Shown here piece after piece: positions 35,240 to 46,600 of a stretch of 64,000 nucleotides of DNA. Within the stretch, counting starts at the first letter, position 1; each line of letters begins with the position of its first letter. The notes under the pieces were generated by a model. That model was not told the DNA's origin and ran no database searches. It saw nothing but the letters and a program-made list of their open reading frames with translations. This DNA is from Siphonodentalium dalli. Its lineage: Eukaryota; Mollusca; Scaphopoda; Gadilida; Siphonodentaliidae. The DNA lies in NCBI GenBank assembly GCA_032622095.1, contig CP136063.1, positions 278,561,426 through 278,625,425 of the forward strand, in the 5' to 3' direction. The position numbers were made by a program, and so were the translations under genes.

Positions 35240-35475
35240 AATGGGTTCTCACTCCCACTCGGTTATATTTAATAGTATATATTGGAATGGTCTATTGTTC
35301 AACTTGAACGGTTTTCATGGAAAATAATCAGACGACAAATAAAAGTGCAAAATGAGTCCTAATTATTGAAGGGGAAATGTTCAGATAAATAAGTTCTGGT
35401 TGTTTGTTGAATTTATTATCTGAACATTTCCTAAGGGAACTACTCATCAATGAGATAGTTGTATAGAAATGGTTA
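35240..35475. mobile_element. degraded piggyBac-like MITE, type 5
   Basis: Keeps TTCTAAATGGGTTCTC, ATTGGAATGGTCTATTGTTC, AACTACTCATCAATGAG and ATAGAAATGGTTAA in the order seen at 8835-9510. Confidence 0.5.
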
Positions 35476-36167
35476 AGGAGTTAATTTCGCGAGGTATGGA
35501 TCTCTACCCTTTTTGCCTTATTAGTTCTGAGGTACCATGATATTGTTAATTATTACGGTATCTTGTTTTTGTTGTTGTGATATTCAAACAAGTGGCGTGT
35601 ATAATCCAGTTATCCGAGTATTACCCAAGAATGCTTGTTTGAGATATTTATTTGTTGATCCTTGTTTTATTATACATAGTTAAAATAGTCCACGGATATT
35701 AAAAGTGATCACTTTTAACATGTTGTTTTTATTTAAAGACCAGGAGAACATAGCTTCAAGACCCATGTAATATTTGACCTCTTCAGTTTTAGTCATGAAA
35801 CCTGTCACAAAATAGGGTTGGAATATATTCATCAAAATAGGGGTGGGAATATATTCATAATAGGGGTGGGAATATATTCATCAAAATAGGGATGGGAATA
35901 TATTCATCAAACATGACCCAGGCTCCCACCCTGCCAACAGCCCCTCCACCCCATATCATATCACAACTTACCTCTCACCAGAAGCATTTTATTATATCTG
36001 CCAATATTATATCTACCAGAGGACTTGGCTTCAGAGAGACAGTCAGGTCATTAATTGAGATCAGAATAACAGATTAGAGATTAGAATGTTATTGGACAGG
36101 TTTGTGTAAACACTGCACTAGCAGGGGTGCTTGTTGTTATTATCAAATTAAAACAAAATTATTTTCT
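35476..36167. other. non-coding with a short tandem repeat
   Basis: About 35815-35910 holds four imperfect units of GGAATATATTCATCAAAATA plus GGGGTGG. Nothing else was recognised. Confidence 0.6.
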
Positions 36168-36604
36168 CAAGCCTGAATTTAGTGTCTGACATTTGCAGAA
36201 TGAGGTCCCCAGAGGGTGAATTTAGTCTTGCTACCCCATACAGCAGGCTAGCATCACCAAATACACCCTCCGGGACTTCATTCTGCTTAGGCCTCATCTT
36301 AGGCCTTATCTTGAGTGTCAAATTGAAATTTTGTTTTAGTTACTTTTTGACTTTTTCCCTTCTGTTCAGTTTCTATGTCCCCTAATTTGCAAAAGATAAA
36401 ATGCATAACTGAGGTGTTCAATGGGTGTGCATCACCAACTTCAACTGTAGAACTTCAATCTGTTTCTAGGTTTCCCATGGCAGTTGAGGCCTAATCAGAC
36501 TGAGGGTGAATTCGGTGATGCTAGCCCGCCATGCGGAATAGTGTCATTAAATTCACCTTTTGGGGACCTCATTCTGCAAATGTCAGACACTAAATTCAGG
36601 CTTG
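36168..36604. mobile_element. hAT-like palindromic MITE, diverged copy
   Basis: CAAGCCTGAATTTAGTGTC to GACACTAAATTCAGGCTTG, with two eroded palindromic modules. The internal region is shared with 18960-19404. No target duplication was seen. Confidence 0.78.
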
Positions 36605-37013
36605 GCTGTTTCATATTATTTTCTTAACCACCACTTATCCAGGTGAAGAAAAATTGGGGGGTATATTGGATTGAATTTGTCTTCTGTCTGTCAGGCGGTC
36701 CTTCTATCCATCTATCTGTTGGGATGTCAATCCATCTGTCTTTCAACAATTGTTTTCTTCTCCATATTAAAGACCGAATGTGTTTATATATTTTGGTGTG
36801 CATGTTCACCAGGTGACTCACAATCAGATTTGTTCAAATAAGTTCATCAGATCAAATAGGTGTAAAGCCAGGGCCATAACTGTTTCCCTCCATAGTAATT
36901 CTTAAAACAATTTCTTCTCAAGAACCATTGGGCCTATATAGCTTATTTTGGTATGGAGGGGCCTTGGGGTGACCGGGGTTCAGATTTTTTCAAATGGGGT
37001 CATTTTTAGGAAA

Positions 37014-37127
37014 AGAGGCCCCCAGAGGGTGAATTCAGTGATGCTAGCCCACCTTGCGGAATTGTGTCATTAAATTCGCCTTTTGGGGACCTCATTCTGC
37101 AAAGGTCAGACACTAAATACAGTCTTG
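37014..37127. mobile_element. hAT-like MITE fragment (duplicated right end)
   Basis: CCCCAGAGGGTGAATTCAGT to CAGTCTTG. It and the following CACTTATCCAGGTGAA match the right end of the copy at 36168-36604 and its flank, so this is a segmental duplication, not a new insertion. Confidence 0.75.
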
Positions 37128-37129
37128 GC

Positions 37130-37925
37130 TGTTCCAAAATTATTTTCGTGACCACCACTTATCCAGGTGAAATCATACCCTGATTTTTCAAAGAAAATGG
37201 GGGGGGGGGGGGGGATATTGGGGAGTATATTGATAATACTTGATGAATGGATCTTATAGATGGGGATTCACATTTGTTCTAATAGGGGCAGAGATAAGAT
37301 ATTTAACTCTCCTCTATGCTGTTTGGTACTGGTATAATAATATTGATTTCTAGGCAGCCTGGGTGGGGGCAACGTTTGAGGCAATGGGGAGTGAGTGTAG
37401 AGGGGATGGAGTTTTGAACCCCTACTTTAATCAAAATTTAAACAGTTAAAAATTTCATGCCTGATACAACATTAGTTGTAGATTAGATGTTCACACCAAA
37501 AAATGTCATGCCTGATACAACATTAGTTGTAGATTTTCCAATATTATTTTCTTAACCACCACTTATCCAGGTGAAATCATGCCCTTATTTTTGAAAGAAA
37601 AATTGGGGGGGGGGCTGTATATTGGATATTGGGGGGTATATTAATATTAATAGATGAATGGATCTCATAGTTGGGGATTCACATTTGTGTTAATAGGGGC
37701 AGAGATAAGATATTTAACTCTCCTCTAAGCTGTTTGGTACTGGTATAATAATATTGATTTCTTGGCAGCCTGGTGGGGGCAATATTTGAGGCAATGGGGA
37801 GGGAGTGTAGAGGGGATGGAGTTTTGTTGACCCCCTACCTTGATCAAAATAAAAACAGTTGAAAATTTCATGCCTGATACAACATTAGTTGTAGATTAGA
37901 TGTTCACACCAAAAATAGGTTAGAA
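37130..37925. repeat. ~411-base tandem duplication with poly-G tracts
   Basis: CACCACTTATCCAGGTGAAA, GGGGCAGAGATAAGATATT, TGTTTGGTACTGGTATAATA and TGCCTGATACAACATTAGTT recur in order about 411 bases apart. A 16-base G run lies at 37199-37214 in the first copy. Confidence 0.82.
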
Positions 37926-39369
37926 TTGTTTTCATAGTTTGGTTTAATTTTCCAACATGTATGTTTTTAAATCACCAGTCCATATATGTTCCTACTTCAG
38001 GTTAAACTGCTGGATAGAATTGGCTACAAATTTTAACTTTATGGGGGTGTCAGGTTGGTAATTTTCAAAAGTTTGAGAGCTTGAAGCTAGTATTGGTACC
38101 AGTTATAAAATTTTCAATTTCAATTCTTTATTCTCATCACCTTATAAATAAAGGTATGGAGAAAACAAATTTACAAAATGTACATTATTTACGATAGCAT
38201 GTGGACTTCCGGTGAACAATTTTTCATCACTATATACAAGTGCTATAACGTCAAATACATTCAATATAAACAAACATACATCCACAAGATGTGTACAAAT
38301 AATTTGACAAATTCAACCTAAGAGGGATGTGCAAAAGGATTTTTGTGAACTTAGTACTGTTGTATGGTTGTCTTCTTTAAAAGGTAAGAGGTTGGAGATT
38401 TGTCAGTGGTGTGCAATTAGAAAGTACAAGGTGATGAGCCCTGCTCATCTGAGAACCTCCAGTTATATCCATGTTTAGAACTACTTGTCTTAAGTGATTT
38501 TGTCAAGTACTGACTGTTTTACCGGTAGTCAGAGTCCCTGTCTTCTCAATCTTTACAGTCTGGTAGGCGACCCACAGTCATTGACTGTCTTGTTAGTTTG
38601 TCCATCCATGCATATATCTCAACCAATGGTTATAGGGTTTAAATGAAATTTACTATGGCGCTTCGATCATGACTGCTTACAAAATAGGGCAAATGACATT
38701 AACTTTTTCCGTTTTACAGTTATCATTCTTTGTTTTATCGGTAAATAAATCTTTTTGTCTGTTCAAGCAGATATCTCAGCCACGGGTTGTCAGATATGAA
38801 TGAAATCTGTTATGGATGTTTTCCATAATGAATGCTTTTTAAAGGAATTCCATTTTTGCATTTTCAATTTATATCAGTTATCAATCTTAATTTGTCAATT
38901 TTTTTTGAAATTTTGGCTTGTCCAGCTTGATAACTCAAATAAATATGAACCGATTTGGTATTCCCATGTACCTTTATTTTACATGATTTATTAACGTACT
39001 TGGTATTCCTACATGTTTTATTTAGTTATCACAGGGCCAAATTAAGACATCTTTCGAATTAAGCCACATCATAAAATTAATATACCATTTGACGAGTACG
39101 AGCCCTGTGGTCCAGAAGTGTCTACTAATCGATAGAAAATCATTCTTATCGCATGGATTTTAGCATATTCCCTTTTTAAGTCTCCGGTGGAGCTTTTGTC
39201 ATCACACCTCGTCCGTCGTCCGTCCGTCAACAATTCTTTAAACATAAATTCAGGTTTGAGAACAATAATTTGTTTTGATTTTAATAACACACTGGCAGGA
39301 GTGCTAGCTATTGCATTTGTTCACACCTGTCAGCCTGATAACATCTTAATTGATGACTGTATTTATATT

Positions 39370-39372
<3 letters not shown>
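37926..39372. other. non-coding
   Basis: Low-copy sequence with motifs common in the dispersed repeats (CATATATCTCAACCAATGG, TCCGTCGTCCGTCCGTCAAC). No gene was recognised. Confidence 0.45.
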
Positions 39373-39409
<37 letters not shown>

Positions 39410-39544
39410 GTATGTAGCTAATACAATTGACTGAATCTGCTGGTGGGAGAGATCCTGTGCGTTAGTAGATGAGATGGGGTGGGATGCTGTTGGTTGGGGT
39501 CAGGGTGGTGGTCTCGGTCATGTGGTGGGGGGGGGGGGGGGGGG
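39373..39544. repeat. (CT)n microsatellite and 18-base G run
   Basis: A CT run of about 30 bases lies at 39375-39405, and 18 consecutive G at 39527-39544. Both are prone to sequencing or assembly error. Confidence 0.9.
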
Positions 39545-40494
39545 TTGATGGAAAGGGGAAGTTTCCATAATTTCATTAAAGATTTTCATAACTCTGCGGA
39601 TGTCATAATGGTGTTAGTTTTTCTAATTTTTAAAAATGTTTTTTAAAAAAACTAATAATTTTTTTTGTATGTTAAATTGATCAAGGAGTTCGATCTGAAT
39701 TATTTATTTTTTTATTATAATTTTTTTTAGTTATGTCCCTGGGTCCACCCCCATTTGACCCAGTGACCCCATTTGAACAAATCTGAACCCCAGTCATTCA
39801 AGAACCCTCCATACCAAATATAAGCTAAATTGGCCCAATGGTTCTAGACAAGAAGTCGTTTTAAGAAATACTATGGAGGGAAAGAGTTATGGCCCTGGCT
39901 TCGCAACTATTTGACCCAGTGACCTCATTTGAACAAATCTGAATGAGAGTCACCTAGGGAACATCCACACCAAATACGAACCCACTCGGTGTGATGGTTT
40001 CAGAGGAGAAGATGCATATAGTAATACTTAAAATGTCTTCTCAAGAGAGGTTGGACTAGTTAGCTTACATATAGTATGGAGGATCCTTTATTGACTGAAA
40101 TTCAGATTTGTTAACATGAGGTCAACCTGTTAAGAAATGACGGGGCTATGGGGACTTAACACTTTTGTGTCTAATAAAATCATTAAAATACAAAATTCAT
40201 TAAAACATCTACCTTAGAACTAGCTGACTGATTAATCTAACATACATGTATGGTGTTTTGGGTCCATGGATAATTGGGCTTCAAACATGTCTGAATGGTT
40301 TTATAAAAAGGCGCTTGTGAGGTTTGAGATGTCGGTTGTGAAATTCCAATCTAAGACTTGGGAGTCTGGAGCCCGGCCATAGGGGTAGGCATAATTCCTT
40401 GTCATAAATGCATGTGAATAAAATAATTAACATCGGTTTACCCTCTATAATATATGTTCCCATGTTCCATAGTTATGTTTTTTTTCTTGGGGGT

Positions 40495-40634
40495 GGGGGT
40501 GGGTTGGGCGTTCACGCATTAGCTCGGCGCACCACTCCGTTCAATACATTGTACGTGACTGTACTGTGCAACAAAGATCGAGAATCGAACACACCTCGAC
40601 TTGGTCACCGACCTTGATTCATTGGAAGGCCGAA
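40495..40634 (+). promoter_or_regulatory. SDHA: probable SDHA 5' region and 5' UTR
   Basis: The 140 bases upstream of the SDHA start are much less AT-rich than the surroundings and rich in CG dinucleotides (GGGCGTTCACGC, CTCGGCGCACC, AGATCGAGAATCGAAC), as often seen at housekeeping promoters. No TATA box was seen and the transcription start cannot be placed. Confidence 0.4.
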
Positions 40635-40694
40635 ATGGCTTCAATAAACCGGCTTTCGGCCGCTTTACCACACACTGCTGCGATAAAACAATTG
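40635..40694 (+). CDS. SDHA: SDHA exon 1 (residues 1-20)
   Basis: ATG in a good context (GCCGAAATGG), 20 codons, [20 protein letters not shown], then donor GTAAGT. It has arginine, lysine and hydroxyl residues and no acids, as expected for the start of a mitochondrial targeting signal. Phase 0 joins exactly to exon 2. Presequences are poorly conserved, so this exon rests on phase, splice site and composition. Confidence 0.85.
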
Positions 40695-43600
40695 GTAAGT
40701 ATCGTATGCTGGTTGTAGATGTTATATAATTATATTTGTTCTTCCAACTGTCTTTAATTTTTCACAATAAATTCATAAAATAATTATGCCGAGCAAAACT
40801 TGCAAAAAGTAGAAAAACATGGTGACGGTCAAGTTCACGAAGCTGACCACAAGGCATACCCATTGGAGCACATACAATAATGTTTTGCGCGTCGTGACGA
40901 GATCGCATTTGTTTTAATATATTTAATTGTCATCAAATTCCCAATATGAGTATCTCTCCTAAATTTGGACCACTTGATTATTTGATTTTGAGCAATTCAA
41001 TGTCAAGGTCATTCATTAATTTCACTAAAACTAAAAGTAAAACGGGATAAAAACAGGGATGTTCTTCAGATTCCCCATTTCACTATATATCAAGAATGTT
41101 AACTTTGAAATGGTAATCAGGTGAATCACTGAATTATTGAGTGAATATCACACCACTTGAACCATGTCTGACATCTGACACCACATTTTCAGGTCTTTAC
41201 TCTCACGTGCCTAATTAAGGGACACACTAATAGTTGTAGTCCGAGTCCGAGCCCGAGCCCAGTAAAATGTGTAGTTGGGACGTCTGATTTTATGTGATTC
41301 CAGCAAAACACAAGTCGGCAGTTTGAAGCGTATCGTTTGATGGCGTTTGAGAATGCAGTTTCTCTGTCTGTGATGATCACCGGGTTGCCTATGGACATGT
41401 TTGGTACGGCTGCTGTTATCTCTCTCCAAAATGTGTCGTGGCACTTCTGATTTTTCCTGTCGTGTAACAGAAAGGCTGCAGGGAAACATACTTTACCTGT
41501 GAAGAACGGATGTTTAATTGTCAGCGCCGATAGGAAGAAGTCTCCAAGGTTGAAGGTTGTGTCGTAGGAGAGGATTGGCGGCGTGTCAGATGCTAGCAGT
41601 CTGTTTAGTTCCTGTAGAATTTCACTGTTACCAATCACCACACGAAGCTCTGGGTATATACTGAAATCTAGGACGAAGTCAGATAGGTTGTATGCCAGCT
41701 CCAGTGTATTATATGCTGCGTCATGGCTAATCTTCCTCGATTTGTTGATTCGGTATCTGACGTTCTCAACTTGCTTCATGTTCTTGGCATTCATGATTCC
41801 TTGGGTCGTCGTTGATATGCCTGGTTTGGTCACACTGTCCCTGTATACCGGTGCCGGTTCTCTGTCTACACATTCTTTCCTCAAGGTGGCCATGGTCGAC
41901 GGCAGCGTTCGTTGATACTTCTGTTCCTTTGTCTTTGCATTGCCATGCGGCCTACTTACGTAAACACTTTCGTCCCCAATATAATGGACGATAACTAACT
42001 CTGAAATAAGAGAAGAATACATTACCCGTTTGAAACGTTCGTCGCCAGCCTTGTCACCAATTTCCCCCTTTATCCTGTAGTCACGCCGCAAATACTTTGG
42101 TTCATTCTTTGGTATTTTGTTGGCACCTTTATTAACCCAGAAATACTGGTCACACGTAGCGTCTTTTGAGCCTGTTAGAAGGTAAACGGAACCTCCATTT
42201 GGCAGTTTTGGTGGCACTGTCGATACTTTGTCTAGGTCGGGTTTCTCGAATATCGAGAGCACTTCTCGATAACCAAGAACAGATTCTTTGTTCATGTAGA
42301 TTGTAGCTGACATTGTGTACGATGAAGAAGCTAGGATATACTGACCACATTACTACGTGCAGATTATATATGTTCACGAGAGCTGTAACTCACACAAAAA
42401 TATCGCTCATGTGTGTTTGCATAACACGCATGTATATATACGTGTAAACAACTCTGTGGTAAGTATTCAGTTATAAGTATTCATCTTTTTAAAAACACAT
42501 TCCTGTGCGTGATATGATCTCACGCGTAACAACAAGTAACTGTATAAACAGTACTTTGATTATATTTCACTATAAGTTGCAAACACTCTTGTCTTAACTC
42601 ATAAATCCATTGATTTAAGCCGCCAACATATTCCTAACAATAGCAATTAACAACTAATTAGCGACTCGGCGGCCGGCTCGGCTGATTCCAACTACAACTT
42701 TTAGTGTGCTGGAGAACGAAAAAAGTCGATAAAAGTTGAAATATAAGACTTACAAATTTTCTTTTTAGTTTTTTTAATTTGTAAGTGGCATAACTTTCCA
42801 CAAACCAAAATTCATCACTATTGGAATCATATTAACGACAATAAACGAAATTGAAAGTCCCAACTACACATTTTACTGGGCTCGGGCTCGGACTCGGACT
42901 ACAACTATTAGTGTGTCCCCTAATTAATTAATAATTCAATAGCAAGTAATTGAAGTATCGTGATGTCATGATTATTATACACCTTTAAACAAAAAATTGG
43001 GATATATACTGTTTTGTGCCTGTCCGTCTGTACGTCCGTCTGATATCTGTTCATGTCATAACTTGAACAGTAGTACTAGTAGTCAGATCTCAATATAATT
43101 TGGTATGGATGTTCACTACTATGATAACATTCAATAGAGGGTTCAATCATTTTGTTTATCTGGAAATGAACGGCTTTTTGGTCTATCAAATGTGTGTTCA
43201 GGTGATAACTTGAACGGAAGTGCTCAGATCTCAATGAAAGTTGGTATGGGTGTTCATAGGTCAACATGACCGCTTTCGCAGATTGCTGCTTTCAGAAGGA
43301 TACACACTATGTTCATGACTGAACTAGGGTGTTCACTACTATGAGGGCATTAAATAGGGGGTTCAATAGTTTTGTTTGGGTTTTCCATTCTAGAATTATT
43401 CATCTTTGTTTATCTGGAAATGTTGGCTTTTTGGTCATATTTTGATGTCTGTTCAGGCCATAACTTGAACAGTAATGCTCGGATCTCAAGAAATTTGGTA
43501 TGGCATATTCAATCGTTTTGTTTAGGTTTTTCGTTCTATAGTTATTCATCTTTATTTATATGAAAATGCTGATTTTTGGATCCATGTGTCTGAGTATATC

Positions 43601-46600
43601 AGTCATAGGTTATAGGTATGCACACTAGGCGGTATGCCACAAGGGGGTATGCACTGGACGACATTCCATCTCTTGTTAAATTGTGGTGTAGTTGGCAGGT
43701 AATCACGATTATTAAAATGGTGCCATCAATGTTATTTATTTTGAGGTACATGTAAATGGGAGCGTTGACACCAAGCCAATCATGATACATGTTGTGCAGC
43801 TTAAACAGTCGATTCAAACAATTTACTGCAAGAATTTCTCGACAGAATCATTATAAAAAAAGACTGTGGCCTTTGACCCTGTTTACGTGGCTGCTGTAGA
43901 TGATGCGACAATCCTGTGCAAAGCACCATCCCAAGCAGAATTTTAAATTTAAACTTATAATTGTGTATATTCACCTGACAAATTTTGGCACCACATTGTC
44001 AAATATTGTGCTTCTTGTTAATAAAGTATCTATCTATCTATCTATCAATTTTTTTCCGACCTTGTGTTCCTTGTGGTTTTTTTGTTGATGGTAGATTTCA
44101 ACTCTGAGCTGTCGTTTTCCCGACGGCTCATTAATTGTGATAAGTTGATTAAAACTGTGATGGTTACAATAAACCACCATCGTGTACTTTTAGCTATTAA
44201 AATTAGTGTTTAGTTTGGACAATTGTTGTACAAACAGAGTCCCTTCCAGCGCAATAACTGATGTAAAAACAACGTGTCGCTGCTCTAATTATCTGTGAAG
44301 TCACCATTGTTCAATCAATTTGTGAAATAAGCAAACATGTATCTATGTGTATCTGAAGGTGGTGCAGTGCAGTAACAAATTATGGTTTAGGCGTATCCAA
44401 TTAGACACCTGTTGTTTTAATCCATTTCAAAGCTTCGCAGAGACAAAAGACCGCTAATAAATTGGTACACTTATTCAATAGTACGAAAGTACATTACCTG
44501 TGTGCACGCACGTTCACCTGGTATCCCTTTCAGAATTTATTTAGAATAAGATTAAAGACATATTATGGACTTATTCGGGTGTGTAAACCTGATAATTTAG
44601 TATTCAGGCGCTATGCCAACTGGAGGAATGCAGCATTCTACTAACATCACCGAAATCTCAAACAAATCGACTGTACCACTCAATAGAAAACGTCATCTGA
44701 ACAACTCTCAATTGTAAATATTTACATCTCGATTCGGGACGCAACTACCGGCGATAAACTAACGAAAAACGATTTCACCACCGAGAGTCGCTATATTTAA
44801 TTAATATATAAGAATAATGGTATGTCATGTCGATTTGGATATAATATTTGTAAAATGTAACTACTTTTAGCAAGATTATTCTCCATTTGTATTTGACCAC
44901 CCTACCGGAGTGTTTCACATCACTTTAAATATAAATATGGCCGTATCTTTTTTATTATCAGGCATTATATTCGTTTTAATTTGTAATTAATTTTGAAATT
45001 AATTTACCAAGAACACTTCGTCCATTTGTAACTAACTGTAATGCTGATCAGGGTCACACTGACTCACACACAGGTCAACTCAAAAACGGAAACTTTCACA
45101 CCATTACCTTTTAACTGATTGCATTCGGTGTCTTCCATTACTTTCAGCGTTCGGATTTTGGAGGTAAACATTAGTCTATTTGTTCACTTATGGACTAATA
45201 AAGCCGTCCGGTATTCGGAGTACAGAGGTTCCAGATTACAGAGGTAATCATTAGTGACAATGCACTTGGGTAAATTTGGGACCGAACAATTCGTTCGGAA
45301 TGGAGAGGGATTCGGATTGTAGAGGGTCTGGATTGGAGAGGTTTCACTGTAGTTATATTTAGTTTGGTGATCAAGTTTGCAATGATTCTGCTACTCTTAA
45401 ACATCATTGATCTGAAGATAACTGGTACTAATATATCAGTATGCCACCTTCTGCCTTGCATGCATCATCAATGCTTCTGTACTCTGTAGGCTTCAACTTC
45501 TTTAATATCTCAAAAGTGATTTGTCTTCTTCTGAGATGCAAACTGCAATTCTGTGTAATCTCGCACTGCCCAATGCTAGGAGCCAAAAGTCTCAGGCCAT
45601 GAAGAATAATCAGTTTGAGATATTAGCCCATTATTTGGGTTGTCCTAATATTTCTTGCTATATATATGTATTTAATACAGTGTCTTTGCATTTCAGTTAT
45701 CCGTTGGTCCAAAGGCTATAACATCATCCAGAGATATTCATTTCCGTGTCCATGGTCGCAACACCAATTCCAAAGTCTCCACAACAAACCAGGTTGGTTT
45801 CATAAACACTAGCCAATGGATGTAGTACTGTATTGTCTTTGGGGAGGACATTCTCAGGACAATTGCTCCAGGTCTCCTGAAATTGAAATAAGGAGTGCTG
45901 TAATTGAGTAAATAGCTTCCATCAATAAACTTTTCTAAATGTAAGGTATCATTTTGTCCTCTTATTATAGGCATTGGCTAGTTCATGACACTCTATTATG
46001 AAAAATATTTACAAATATTTATTTATAGAAATGGTGTTCCATCATCATCAGAGCTATTGCTCCCCTGTATTGATTTGAGTGGAATTATTTTGGCTATCCT
46101 GCAGTTTTCAAATGGCGATGACTGCAAGTTCTGTTTGCTTATTTGTTTTGAAATATTTTCTGCCCTCGAAAATACTAATAATATTCGCATTTTAATTTTT
46201 ACTGGTATCGAAATGGGTCGATAAATACCTAAACTAACTTTCTACGAGCATTATATGTTCCAGAAAGATGCATTGAAGTCATAAAAAATAAGCCCTCCTT
46301 ACTTCGAACACAATATATGGGCCCCGTACAAAAAATCTTAACATGAAACTATTAAAAAAAACTTCACGCATTGCTTTCTCTTCGTTTTAATTACCAATAT
46401 TATGTAGTACCATAAACATATAATAGACAACAGTTCTAGATTTTCTTCATATGGTCTACTGTTGCAATTTTTACGTGACTGCTGACTAAAAAATTGAACT
46501 GGCCCAAACAAAACAATTTCAAATATATTGAAAAATATAGGAAACAGAACACTTTATATATTCAGTGCTATATTGACAAATTTTTCAGAAATATTTTGAA

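Larger units (their letters stand above)
36690..40030. repeat. 3.3-kb region bounded by ~300-base inverted arms
   Basis: The left arm (about 36700-37010: GCCAGGGCCATAACTGTTTC, CTCCATAGTAATTCTTAA, GTGACCGGGGTTCAGATTT) is reverse complementary, with divergence, to about 39735-40030 (AAATCTGAACCCCAGTCA, TATGGAGGGAAAGAGTTATG, GGCCCTGGCTTC). Between them are a hAT-like fragment, a tandem duplication, two poly-G tracts and unremarkable sequence. It may be one large fold-back element or two independent dispersed copies. Confidence 0.55.
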
